Below, piece after piece: positions 27,890 to 36,144 of a stretch of DNA of 64,000 nt (within the stretch, counting starts at the first letter, position 1; the number at the start of each line of letters is the position of its first letter). This DNA is from Flammeovirgaceae bacterium (lineage in GTDB: Bacteria; Bacteroidota; Bacteroidia; Cytophagales; Cyclobacteriaceae): assembly GCA_016712035.1 (NCBI GenBank), contig JADJRT010000001.1:62001-126000 (forward strand), given 5' to 3'. The position numbers and the translations under genes were made by a program. Under the pieces are notes generated by a model, which saw nothing but the letters and a program-made list of their open reading frames with translations, made no database searches and was not told where the DNA came from.

Positions 27890-28429
27890 ATGATGTCAAA
27901 ACAAAACAACTTTATATTTAAAGCCCTGCACGTTGTTGCTTGGGTAATTTTTGTCGGCTTGTGCATAGAAGCTGGTGGACTGATTGTCAATTTTATTTTT
28001 AGTGTGTTCAAACCAGAATTTGTGGGCAATCTGTATCAGAAACTAGATTTAAGTGCAATGTATCAGCATAGTAAGTGGGCTTTTTTCGGCATGTACAGTT
28101 TTGTAATCTTCATCTCGGTTTTAAAGACAATACTTTTCTATACGCTGATAGAGCTACTTTACAAATTAGATTTGTCAAAACCATTCAACAACTTTGTTAC
28201 TAGAAAAATTTTACAACTCAGCTACTATACTTTTTCGATTGGAATTTTAAGTTACATAGCAAATCAAACAGCTAAAAATTTATCCCATCATGGTTATGAA
28301 GTGGATAAGCTAAATCAGTTTTGGGTAGACAGCCATGCTTTTATTTTGATGGCAGCTATCATCTATGTCATAGCACAAATTTTTAAACGGGGAGTCGAGA
28401 TTCAATCTGAAAACGAGTTAACCGTATAA
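27890..28429 (+). CDS. DUF2975 membrane protein
   Basis: A 179-residue protein with four predicted membrane helices: about residues 13-38, 60-85, 105-128 and 148-168. The pattern matches the DUF2975 family, including the segment LYTLIELLYKLDLSKPFN-like loop (here YKLDLSKPFNNFV) between helices 2 and 3. DUF2975 genes are regularly followed by a YozG-like Cro/C1 repressor, as here, with only three bases between them. The biochemical role is unknown. Confidence 0.78.
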   Translation: MMSKQNNFIFKALHVVAWVIFVGLCIEAGGLIVNFIFSVFKPEFVGNLYQKLDLSAMYQHSKWAFFGMYSFVIFISVLKTILFYTLIELLYKLDLSKPFNNFVTRKILQLSYYTFSIGILSYIANQTAKNLSHHGYEVDKLNQFWVDSHAFILMAAIIYVIAQIFKRGVEIQSENELTV

Positions 28430-28432
28430 ATC

Positions 28433-28639
28433 ATGCCGATCATTGTAAACTTAGATGTAATGATGGCCAAGCGAAAAATGTCACTGAACGAACTTTCGGA
28501 GAAAGTAGATTTAACATTAGCCAATCTTTCTATCCTAAAAACAGGAAAAGCGAAAGCTGTCCGCTTTAGTACATTGGAATCTATTTGCAAAGCACTGGAC
28601 TGTCAGCCTGGCGATCTACTGGAATATTCTCAGAAATGA
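28433..28639 (+). CDS. Small XRE (Cro/C1, YozG-like) transcriptional regulator
   Basis: A 68-residue protein that is essentially one helix-turn-helix domain: MAKRKMSLNELSEKVDLTLANLSILKTGK, then AVRFSTLESICKALDCQPGDLLEY. This is the typical YozG-like form that accompanies DUF2975 proteins. It starts three bases after the DUF2975 stop and is surely co-transcribed. The palindromes upstream of the operon are plausible targets. Confidence 0.85.
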   Translation: MPIIVNLDVMMAKRKMSLNELSEKVDLTLANLSILKTGKAKAVRFSTLESICKALDCQPGDLLEYSQK

Positions 28640-28739
28640 AATTGATTCAGACTATGTTTCCTTAAAAAAATAAATTTCTCTTCAAGTGTTATATCTTGCC
28701 ATAGGCAAGTATCTAAAATCCATCAACCAGCATCTCGGC

Positions 28740-30014
28740 TCAATCAATCCACTCAAACCCAGTATAAGGCACCAATACAGCGGGGATCTTAATTCCCTTT
28801 TCGGTCTGATTGTTTTCAAGAATGGCGGCAACGATCCGCGGAAGCGCTAACGCACTTCCATTCAGCGTATGCAACAACTCCATCTTACCTTCCTTATTTT
28901 TGCAGCGCAGCTTTAACCGATTTGCCTGAAAAGTTTCGAAGTTACTTACTGAGCTCACTTCCAGCCAACGTTGTTGAGCCGCAGAAAAAACTTCCATATC
29001 ATAAGTTATGGCCGAGTTAAATCCCATATCGCCTGCGCACAATAAAAGTTTGCGATAAGGCAACTCCAGTTTTTCCAACAAGCCTTGCACATGCAAACTC
29101 ATCTCATCTAAAATTCGATACGAAACTTCGGGTTTGCTGATCTGCACAATTTCAACCTTGTCAAATTGATGTAAGCGGTTAAGTCCGCGCACATGCGCAC
29201 CCCAACTACCCGCCTCTCTGCGAAAGCAAGGTGTATAACCCACATTTTTTATTGGTAAACTATCTTCGTTCACGATTACATCGCGATATAAATTAGTGAT
29301 GGGCACTTCGGCTGTCGGGATCATATACAAACCATCTTCATTCACAAAATACATTTGCCCTTCCTTGTCGGGAAGTTGGCCGGTGCCATAGCCACTCGCC
29401 TCATTCACGACAATGGGAGGTTGTATCTCTGTATAACCTGCTTTATCCGCTTCATTCAAAAAGAAATTGATTAACGCGCGTTGAAGTTTCGCTCCCTTGC
29501 CTTTATAAACCGGAAAGCCTGCCCCTGCAATTTTAATCCCCAGGTCAAAATCAATGATGTCATATTTTTTGATCAGTTCCCAATGTGGTAACGCGCCTGC
29601 ATAAAGTGCAGGAACTTTGCCGTGCTCATGTACCGTAATATTATCTTCCGCACTCTTTCCTGCCGGTACGATTGAAGCCGGCACGTTGGGAAGTCTGTAT
29701 AATATGTCTAGCTGTTTCTTCTCAAAACCAGTAAGGCTTTCTTCAAGAGATTTTACCTTGTCTTTGTCTTGGGTAATAGCCGCGCGTAAGGCATTAGCTT
29801 CATCGCCTTTTCCCGCCTTCATTAGTTCACCAATCTTTTTCGAATCAGCATTTGACCTAGCCTTTAGAGAATCGAGCGTATTTTGTGTTTCTCTACGGAG
29901 TTTATCGTTTTCAAGCACCTGTTGAATCAAGTCCTCAGCCTCTTTAAAATTTCTCTTTTTCAATCCCTCCAACACCGTATTCGTTTCATCTCGCAGTACC
30001 TGTAATGTCAACAT
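28740..30014 (-). CDS. serS: Seryl-tRNA synthetase
   Basis: A 424-residue class II aminoacyl-tRNA synthetase charging tRNA-Ser. The N-terminal antiparallel coiled-coil arm covers residues about 25-105. Catalytic motif 1 lies around ALINFFLNEADKAGYTEIQPP, motif 2 in TPCFRREAGSWG, and motif 3 in HTLNGSALALPRIVAAILE. Length is normal and the frame is clean. It is transcribed alone, divergent from rho. Confidence 0.98.
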   Translation of the reverse strand: MLTLQVLRDETNTVLEGLKKRNFKEAEDLIQQVLENDKLRRETQNTLDSLKARSNADSKKIGELMKAGKGDEANALRAAITQDKDKVKSLEESLTGFEKKQLDILYRLPNVPASIVPAGKSAEDNITVHEHGKVPALYAGALPHWELIKKYDIIDFDLGIKIAGAGFPVYKGKGAKLQRALINFFLNEADKAGYTEIQPPIVVNEASGYGTGQLPDKEGQMYFVNEDGLYMIPTAEVPITNLYRDVIVNEDSLPIKNVGYTPCFRREAGSWGAHVRGLNRLHQFDKVEIVQISKPEVSYRILDEMSLHVQGLLEKLELPYRKLLLCAGDMGFNSAITYDMEVFSAAQQRWLEVSSVSNFETFQANRLKLRCKNKEGKMELLHTLNGSALALPRIVAAILENNQTEKGIKIPAVLVPYTGFEWID

Positions 30015-30032
30015 AGCTTCATATTAAGGGGT

Positions 30033-30061
30033 CAAAATTAGCCAATAATTTTTTCCTGCAA
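30033..30061 (-). promoter_or_regulatory. Promoter of serS
   Basis: On the minus strand, TTG (plus-strand 30059-30061), an 18-base spacer, then TAATTTTG (30033-30040), matching the Bacteroidota promoter form. The serS ATG is about 19 bases further on. Confidence 0.55.
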
Positions 30062-30073
30062 TTTGATAATATT

Positions 30074-30081
30074 TAATTTTG
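30074..30081 (+). promoter_or_regulatory. Putative -7 element for rho, with long leader
   Basis: TAATTTTG matches TAnnTTTG exactly, 171 bases before the rho start. This implies an untranslated leader of about 165 bases, which contains the hairpin at 30185-30201. The -33 box is weak (TTTT). Confidence 0.4.
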
Positions 30082-30184
30082 AAGTATACTTGCAGTGTCA
30101 TAGTGGCCTCCTCGGGCCCTCTCGATACAAAACCCAATACTGTACGATCTCTTTTCACTCGACCTGGTAAATGTTTTTGACTTG

Positions 30185-30201
30185 TAGCTGTCCATCAGCT
30201 A
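30185..30201 (+). promoter_or_regulatory. Hairpin in the rho leader
   Basis: TAGCTG (30185-30190), loop TCCAT, CAGCTA (30196-30201): a perfect six-base stem 51 bases before the rho start codon. Rho genes are autoregulated by attenuation in several bacteria; whether this stem contributes is an inference. The rest of the 238-base gap between serS and rho shows no gene. Confidence 0.35.
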
Positions 30202-30252
30202 TCACAACGCTATAAAAATTCTGTCTCATTATTTAATTTTTTTTAAACTCAC

Positions 30253-31812
30253 ATGCACACTATTGATGACCTGAATATCAGGCTTCTTTCCGAATTGAAG
30301 GAAATTGCCGAAGGGCTTGGCGTTAAAAACGCAAAAAAGCTTGCGAAACAAGATCTGGTTTACAAAATCCTTGATCAACAAGCGATTGCCGGAGATGCTG
30401 TTCCTGCTCCCAACAAACCAGCCTCAGCGGAATCCGATCGCAAAATGCGACCTCGCAGACGGGAAAATGTTACTCCCGAAGCTGCCCCTAAGGCACAAGA
30501 AAAGGAGGAACTCTCCAGCGATGAGATATTACAAAGTATAGATGCTATAGAAATTGATCAAAACATTGCGCGGTTTGATGATGCCAATGATTCAACCCCT
30601 CCGGCAGTAACTGATATTCAACGCAAAGATTCACACGAAGACAGGCGCCACAATCAATCCAACCAGCAACCTCGCAAAGAAAATCTTATTCGTGATTTTG
30701 ATGGGGTGGTTTCTAATGAAGGTGTTTTGGAAATTATGCAAGATGGCTACGGCTTTCTGCGGTCATCGGATTACAACTATCTGGCAAGCCCGGATGATAT
30801 TTATGTATCGCCCTCTCAAATTAAATTGTTTGGGTTAAAAACCGGAGATACCGTGAAGGGGCAAATCCGACCACCGAAAGAGGGTGAAAAATATTTTGCG
30901 CTTCTAAAAGTGGATAGCATTAACGGTAAAACAACGGAAGAAATTCGCGACCGGGTTGCTTTCGAGTATCTGACTCCGCTTTTTCCTGAACAGAAATTGA
31001 AACTTAGTACTACGCCCGACAATATGTCGACCCGCATTCTGGATCTCTTCGCGCCTATCGGAAAAGGTCAACGAGGAATGATTGTGGCACAGCCCAAAAC
31101 GGGTAAAACGGTTCTGTTGAAAAATATCGCCAACGCGATCGCTGAAAATCATCCGGAGGTTTATCTGATTGTTTTATTAATTGACGAACGTCCTGAAGAA
31201 GTTACTGACATGGCACGCAGTGTGAAGGCCGAAGTTGTTGCCTCTACTTTTGATGAGCAGGCCGATCGTCACGTTAAAGTGGCTAGCATTGTCTTAGAGA
31301 AAGCAAAGCGAATGACTGAGTGTGGTCACGATGTGGTAATTCTTCTTGATTCAATCACCCGTTTGGCGCGCGCCTACAACACGGTGGTTCCCTCTTCTGG
31401 CAAGATACTTTCAGGAGGTGTTGATGCCAATGCTTTACATAAGCCGAAGCGGTTTTTTGGCGCAGCCCGTAAAATTGAAAATGGCGGTTCACTCACCATT
31501 ATTGCTACTGCATTAATTGATACCGGATCAAAGATGGATGAAGTGATTTTTGAGGAGTTTAAAGGAACCGGTAATATGGAATTGCAATTGGATCGCAAAC
31601 TTTCTAATAGAAGAATGTATCCCGCTATTGATGTTCCCGCTTCAGGCACCAGACGCGAAGATCTGCTGATGAGGGAAGATGAGTTACAACGCGTTTGGAT
31701 TTTACGCAAGTTCATGGCCGACATGAATTCTATTGAAGCAATGGAATTCTTGCAAAGCAAGATGAAGGGCACCCGCAATAATGAGGAGTTCTTAAGTTCT
31801 ATGAACGGATAA
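30253..31812 (+). CDS. rho: Transcription termination factor Rho
   Basis: A 519-residue hexameric RNA helicase. The N-terminal Rho_N helix bundle (MHTIDDLNIRLLSELKEIAEGLG) is followed by a charged, low-complexity insertion of about 100 residues (residues 45-150), as usual in Bacteroidota. The cold-shock RNA-binding domain includes GVLEIMQDGYGFLRSSDYNYL. The ATPase core has Walker A AQPKTGKTVLLKNIA, the LLIDERPEEVTDM segment, and the R-loop/secondary site near HKPKRFFGAARKIENGGSLT. Frame clean; monocistronic, convergent with the helicase gene. Confidence 0.97.
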   Translation: MHTIDDLNIRLLSELKEIAEGLGVKNAKKLAKQDLVYKILDQQAIAGDAVPAPNKPASAESDRKMRPRRRENVTPEAAPKAQEKEELSSDEILQSIDAIEIDQNIARFDDANDSTPPAVTDIQRKDSHEDRRHNQSNQQPRKENLIRDFDGVVSNEGVLEIMQDGYGFLRSSDYNYLASPDDIYVSPSQIKLFGLKTGDTVKGQIRPPKEGEKYFALLKVDSINGKTTEEIRDRVAFEYLTPLFPEQKLKLSTTPDNMSTRILDLFAPIGKGQRGMIVAQPKTGKTVLLKNIANAIAENHPEVYLIVLLIDERPEEVTDMARSVKAEVVASTFDEQADRHVKVASIVLEKAKRMTECGHDVVILLDSITRLARAYNTVVPSSGKILSGGVDANALHKPKRFFGAARKIENGGSLTIIATALIDTGSKMDEVIFEEFKGTGNMELQLDRKLSNRRMYPAIDVPASGTRREDLLMREDELQRVWILRKFMADMNSIEAMEFLQSKMKGTRNNEEFLSSMNG

Positions 31813-31857
31813 CTTTTTTATTGCACAATAGATCAATTAGTCAATGAAATTCGTTGG

Positions 31858-33117
31858 CTAATTTTTTTTCTCGTATTTCTTTTCATGAAACGCTCCTTTA
31901 AACTCGGGATCTTCATAGCGCTTCTGTCTGTCAATCTCCCGCGCCATTAGTTGAGCTTCCGCATACGGAGTTTCAGCAACCTCAATGTTTTTTGGCAGTT
32001 TCTTTATGGAGATTTTCTCTCTTATAATTTTTTCGATTTTATCGATGTGATATCGCTCTGCTTCGGTAGCCAGTGTAATTGCCTTGCCCTCCTGAAATGC
32101 CCGCCCGGTTCTACCGGTACGATGCACATAATCTTCATACATGATGGGGACATCAAAATTAATCACGTGGGTTACATTGGTTACATCAATCCCGCGTGAA
32201 GCCACATCCGTGGAAACAAGAACCCTCAATTTCCCTTCTTTAAAATCATTCATGGCATTGATCCGCGTGTTTTGGCCTTTATTGGAATGAATGACTTTAA
32301 CCGGACCAAGATGCTTTCTGTCCAGGTATTTATAAATATTATTAGCCACGTCTTTCGTGCGGGTAAAAATCATCACCCGACTAAATTCAGGATGTGTATT
32401 TAGAAGATGTTCCAGAAAATTTATTTTGGTTGCACCATTTGGCACATAATACAACTCCTGAACAACTTGCGTAGCAACCGTGGCTGGGGGTGTAATTTCC
32501 ACCCGCACACTAAAATCAAGAAATTCGTTAGCAAGCCGCTCCACCTTTTCAGGGAAGGTGGCCGAGAACAAAACGTTTTGTGGCTTCGATGGAATTACTT
32601 CAAAGATTTTACGAAGTTGAGGCATAAAACCCATATCCATCATCCGATCGGCTTCATCCAATACGAGCGTTTTTATTTGCTTCGTTATTAATTCATTTCG
32701 TTGATACAACTCTAGAAAACGACCTGGGGTAGCAATTAATAAATCAGATCCTGCCTGAATTCTTTCAATTTGAGTTTTGGCTCCTACGCCCCCATAAATT
32801 TCAACAATCCGTAAGTCGGTGTATTTGGCCAAAGCGGCCGCCTGCGATGCTACCTGCACAACCAATTCTTTCGTGGGCACCAGAATAAGTGCACGCACAT
32901 CACTGCCTTGCGCATAGCGAATCTTCATTAGCAACGGCAGCATATAGGCCGCTGTCTTTCCCGTTCCAGTTTGCGCAATCCCAATTACATGCTGACCGCC
33001 TAAAACTAGCGGAATACATTTCTGCTGAATCTCAGTCGGGTTTTCAAAACCTACTTCAGCAATAGCATCGAACAATTGCTTGTTTAACTTAAAATCATTC
33101 CAGGAAATCGCGCTCAA
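31858..33117 (-). CDS. DEAD-box RNA helicase (RhlE-like)
   Basis: A 419-residue ATP-dependent RNA helicase with two RecA domains. Seen motifs: Q motif (FENPTEIQQKCIPLVL), I AQTGTGKT, Ia PTKELVVQ, Ib TPGRFLE, II VLDEADRMMD, III SATFP, IV VMIFTRTK, V STDVASRGIDV, VI HRTGRTGRA. The C-terminal tail is short and basic. It resembles RhlE/CshA types that act in ribosome assembly and mRNA turnover. It is divergent from the dihydroorotase gene with only 32 bases between starts. Confidence 0.93.
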   Translation of the reverse strand: MSAISWNDFKLNKQLFDAIAEVGFENPTEIQQKCIPLVLGGQHVIGIAQTGTGKTAAYMLPLLMKIRYAQGSDVRALILVPTKELVVQVASQAAALAKYTDLRIVEIYGGVGAKTQIERIQAGSDLLIATPGRFLELYQRNELITKQIKTLVLDEADRMMDMGFMPQLRKIFEVIPSKPQNVLFSATFPEKVERLANEFLDFSVRVEITPPATVATQVVQELYYVPNGATKINFLEHLLNTHPEFSRVMIFTRTKDVANNIYKYLDRKHLGPVKVIHSNKGQNTRINAMNDFKEGKLRVLVSTDVASRGIDVTNVTHVINFDVPIMYEDYVHRTGRTGRAFQEGKAITLATEAERYHIDKIEKIIREKISIKKLPKNIEVAETPYAEAQLMAREIDRQKRYEDPEFKGAFHEKKYEKKN

Positions 33118-33149
33118 GATTCTTTATCTTTACGTAGTTAAGCAAGGTA

Positions 33150-34487
33150 ATGAACTCTACGGTAATCACGAATGCGAAAATTGTAAACGAAGGCAAACTT
33201 GTTGAAGGTGATGTTTTAATTCGTGGAAATAGAATTGAGAAAATTGGTGGTAGATTATCGTCTGGTAATACCGATAATATAGTAGATGCCAAGGGTCAAT
33301 TTCTATTTCCTGGAGCCATTGATGATCAGGTTCACTTTCGTGAGCCCGGCCTTACACATAAGGCCACCATTTACACGGAAGCAAAAGCAGCAGTCGCAGG
33401 TGGGGTTACCTCTTTCATGGAAATGCCAAACACAGTGCCTCCTGTTTTTACACAGTCCTTACTGGAAGATAAATATAAAATTGCTGCACGCACTTCATTA
33501 GCAAATTATTCCTTCTTCATGGGTGCCTCGAATGACAACCTGGAAGAGGTGCTGAAAACAGATATTACCAACGTTTGCGGCCTAAAAATTTTTATGGGCT
33601 CTTCAACTGGTAATTTGCTGGTCGATGATGAAAAAACTCTTGAAGGTTTCTATTCCAGGTTTCCATCGTTGATTGCGACTCATTGTGAAGATGAAGCAAC
33701 AGTACTTAAAAATACCGCTGAGTTTAGAGCGCGATATGGTGAGGAGATGCCCGTAAAATATCATTCACTAATCCGAAGTGAAGAAGCCTGTTACAAGTCG
33801 TCTTCCTTTGCTGTTGGGTTAGCAAAAAAATTTGGAACCAGGCTTCATATACTTCACATCTCTACGGCCAAAGAGACAAGCTTGTTCGATAATACTCTTC
33901 CCTTAGAGAAGAAAAAAATAACAGCCGAGGCCTGCATCCATCACCTTTGGTTCAATGACTCAGATTATGATAGACTTGGCATGTTGATTAAGTGGAATCC
34001 GGCCATTAAAACACGTCATGACCAGCAAGAAATATTTCGGGCACTGCTGGATGACCGTATTGATGTTATTGCAACGGATCATGCCCCACATACCCGAGAA
34101 GAAAAGAACAACGGATACTTTCAGGCACCATCGGGCGGACCATTGATACAACATAGTGTAGTTGCCATGATGGAATTCTACCATCAAAAGAAAATCTCTT
34201 TAGAGAAGATTGTTCAAAAAATGGCCCATAACCCTGCCATTCTCTTTCAAATTAAAGATCGTGGGTTTATTCGTGAAGGGTATTTTGCCGATCTGGTTTT
34301 GGTAAATCCAGAAAAGCCCTGGCAAGTAGAAAAAACCAATATTCTGGCTAAATGTGGTTGGTCTCCATTCGAAAGAAATACGTTTAAATCATCGGTGACG
34401 AAAACATGGGTTTCGGGACATTTGGCTTATTCCGATGGAAAATTCAACGAAAATAAGATGGGAGAGCGACTTACTTTTTCCCGTTAA
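33150..34487 (+). CDS. pyrC: Dihydroorotase
   Basis: A 445-residue amidohydrolase of de novo pyrimidine synthesis, interconverting carbamoyl-aspartate and dihydroorotate. The metal site region reads DDQVHFREPGLTHKA, where the usual H-x-H pair is Q-x-H. Further ligands are the carbamylated-lysine position in GLKIFMGSSTGN, His in ATHCEDE, His in LHILHIST, and Asp in ATDHAPHTREEK. From memory the Gln form occurs in Bacteroidota homologues, so the enzyme is probably active with an altered metal centre. A strong terminator follows 8 bases after the stop. No other pyr gene is adjacent. Confidence 0.9.
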   Translation: MNSTVITNAKIVNEGKLVEGDVLIRGNRIEKIGGRLSSGNTDNIVDAKGQFLFPGAIDDQVHFREPGLTHKATIYTEAKAAVAGGVTSFMEMPNTVPPVFTQSLLEDKYKIAARTSLANYSFFMGASNDNLEEVLKTDITNVCGLKIFMGSSTGNLLVDDEKTLEGFYSRFPSLIATHCEDEATVLKNTAEFRARYGEEMPVKYHSLIRSEEACYKSSSFAVGLAKKFGTRLHILHISTAKETSLFDNTLPLEKKKITAEACIHHLWFNDSDYDRLGMLIKWNPAIKTRHDQQEIFRALLDDRIDVIATDHAPHTREEKNNGYFQAPSGGPLIQHSVVAMMEFYHQKKISLEKIVQKMAHNPAILFQIKDRGFIREGYFADLVLVNPEKPWQVEKTNILAKCGWSPFERNTFKSSVTKTWVSGHLAYSDGKFNENKMGERLTFSR

Positions 34488-34494
34488 GGCATTA

Positions 34495-34521
34495 AATAAC
34501 CCCGCATGAAGCGGGGTTATT
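34495..34521. terminator. Bidirectional terminator between pyrC and tRNA-His
   Basis: AATAACCCCGC (34495-34505), loop ATGAA, GCGGGGTTATT (34511-34521): an 11-base perfect stem. It lies 8 bases past the pyrC stop and three bases past the 3' end of the opposite-strand tRNA-His, so it probably ends both transcripts. Confidence 0.85.
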
Positions 34522-34523
34522 TG

Positions 34524-34598
34524 GGTGAATGACGGGGCTCGAACCCGCGACCTCCAGAATCACAATCTAGCATTCTAACCAACTGAACTACATCCACC
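34524..34598 (-). tRNA. tRNA-His (anticodon GTG)
   Basis: Minus-strand cloverleaf: acceptor GTGGATG pairs with CATTCAC (one wobble), D arm GTTC AGTTGGTTA GAAT, anticodon stem CTAGA/TCTGG with loop TTGTGAT, T arm GCGGG TTCGAGC CCCGT. The extra G at position -1 faces a C discriminator, the hallmark of histidine tRNA, which confirms the GTG anticodon assignment. The 3' CCA is not encoded and must be added enzymatically. Confidence 0.95.
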
Positions 34599-34800
34599 GT
34601 TTAAGGTCTGCAAAGGTAGCTTAGCCATTTCAAATTACAAAAATGAATTTGGCGAGATCCCGAAACTAAAATAATGAGGCGCTGATATAAAGCGTTCGAT
34701 TATATGCAATGAAATCCAAGGATTGGTAAACGGCTCATCCGCTGTAACGAAAAAAGAAGCAAAGCATGGATCAAATTTATTTTTTTAATAAGTTTAATAG

Positions 34801-35049
34801 ATGATTTCGTGGAATAGCCTTAAGCCATTACCTATACAAAAAAAAGTGAGTGCCTTGTATGAGCATGCTAATTTTGTAATGGCTATTCGTTACTATAATT
34901 ATAAAATAAATTTACGCCTATTGGATAAAGATTACGTAGAGGTTTTTGTCAATCATAAATATTCATCTATTGATCGCATTGATTTGCTTGACCCGCAACA
35001 CTCGCGCATGAAGTTTTATTCCGATCAGATAAAATTACCTGTTTTTTAA
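34801..35049 (+). CDS. Small conserved hypothetical protein, 82 residues
   Basis: An 82-residue soluble protein with a clear composition and no membrane segment. It has a helix-like start (LPIQKKVSALYEHANFVMAIRYY) followed by alternating beta-like segments (INLRLLDKDYVEVFVNH, SSIDRIDLLD) and the ending SRMKFYSDQIKLPVF. It looks like a conserved Bacteroidota orphan family, but I do not recognise a named domain. It is followed by a strong terminator. The 202-base stretch before it (34599-34800), next to the tRNA, shows no gene. Confidence 0.65.
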   Translation: MISWNSLKPLPIQKKVSALYEHANFVMAIRYYNYKINLRLLDKDYVEVFVNHKYSSIDRIDLLDPQHSRMKFYSDQIKLPVF

Positions 35050-35069
35050 AATTGATATCAATCAAAAAC

Positions 35070-35100
35070 AAGAGGCTGAATCTTTAGGATTCAGCCTCTT
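35070..35100. terminator. Bidirectional terminator
   Basis: AAGAGGCTGAATC (35070-35082), loop TTTAG, GATTCAGCCTCTT (35088-35100): a 13-base perfect stem with A-rich left and T-rich right flanks. It ends the 82-residue gene on the plus strand and the membrane/zinc-ribbon gene on the minus strand. Confidence 0.9.
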
Positions 35101-35123
35101 TATATTATTGAATTTTAAGTCTG

Positions 35124-35882
35124 TTATGCAGGTGCCGTAGTAGATGCTTCTTCAGTCTTAGTTTGTTGCTTCAGGTTAACGGTTTTTCTGGCCTTATAAC
35201 CACAATAGCCACACAAATAATGCTTCATCAATTCACCCTCTTCGGTTTCTGTTGGATGCCTCATAATTTCCTCGCGCGTAACTTTAAATGTTTGATAGTT
35301 ACACTCAGGACACTGAATAGCGTGAAGGTGGCCTGCATATTTTTCTATCTGCTTAAATCCGCTCTCCTCATCCAACCAAACATCATAATCCACTGAGTAT
35401 ACATTCTCTTCAGCGATCATACCCTCATCCAAGTGCGCATCTTCCTCTTCTTCACTCAGTAACTTCATGGGTTTACCGGTTTTTGGAGAGGTCCTTGGTT
35501 TATACCGAAGTACTTTTAACCTTCTTTCAATGAAAAAGGGATAGTAGAATTTAAGTAGATTCTGAATAATCATCGCTACCAAAATAGCGATCATAGTGGT
35601 GGTAAAAACCCGAACGAAAATCCAAAGGGTTGTTAATTCTATCACGTTGGCATTACTAAAGAAGCACCCGCCTAAAATCAAAATAATAGAGGCTATCCAC
35701 AACGCATTAATTTCATGCTTATTAATGAAATCATACTTATTCTTGCTTCCACCTGTTGAAGATAACTTCACGAAATACCCTATGACAACCAAAATACCGA
35801 TTGCCCAGCACGCTATTGCAAGATTCAGCGCTAAATTGTTCCATGCGTCATATTTGTGTGGATCTATTTCTTCTAATTCCAT
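35124..35882 (-). CDS. Membrane protein with C-terminal zinc ribbon, unknown function
   Basis: A 252-residue protein. Three hydrophobic helices lie in the N-terminal half (about residues 15-38, 58-78 and 87-110). A basic linker RRLKVLRYKPRTSPKTGK and an acidic segment SEEEEDAHLDEG follow. A C-terminal zinc-ribbon-like module has CPEC near residue 190 and CGYC near residue 225. The arrangement suggests a membrane-anchored protein with a cytoplasmic metal-binding domain. I do not recognise the family. It has its own terminator and no operon partner. The 262-base gap upstream (35883-36144) holds only a 10-base palindrome (GGGATATCCC, 36088-36097) and no gene. Confidence 0.7.
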   Translation of the reverse strand: MELEEIDPHKYDAWNNLALNLAIACWAIGILVVIGYFVKLSSTGGSKNKYDFINKHEINALWIASIILILGGCFFSNANVIELTTLWIFVRVFTTTMIAILVAMIIQNLLKFYYPFFIERRLKVLRYKPRTSPKTGKPMKLLSEEEEDAHLDEGMIAEENVYSVDYDVWLDEESGFKQIEKYAGHLHAIQCPECNYQTFKVTREEIMRHPTETEEGELMKHYLCGYCGYKARKTVNLKQQTKTEEASTTAPA

Positions 35883-36144
35883 GGGCGTATAGATTTTATG
35901 GGTTTATTCAGCGGATTGGGTATAAGGTAAACTGCGTTCACTAAAATTATTCCTAGTCTCCAAATATATGCAATTAAGCACAATTTAAGACGCTTTAACT
36001 TAATTTTCAAAATATGGAATCGCACAGAATCTTTTCGAGCGGAAACCATGAGCAAAGTAACCCTGTAAATTCTTAGACTCCTGCGCTGGGATATCCCTAT
36101 CTATCTGGTTATCAGTATTTTTTGATCCCAAGATTTAAAACAAA

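Noticed and set aside
35883..36144. A small gene in the gap before dxs
   Set aside because: Only short frames without recognisable composition or start context were found on either strand.
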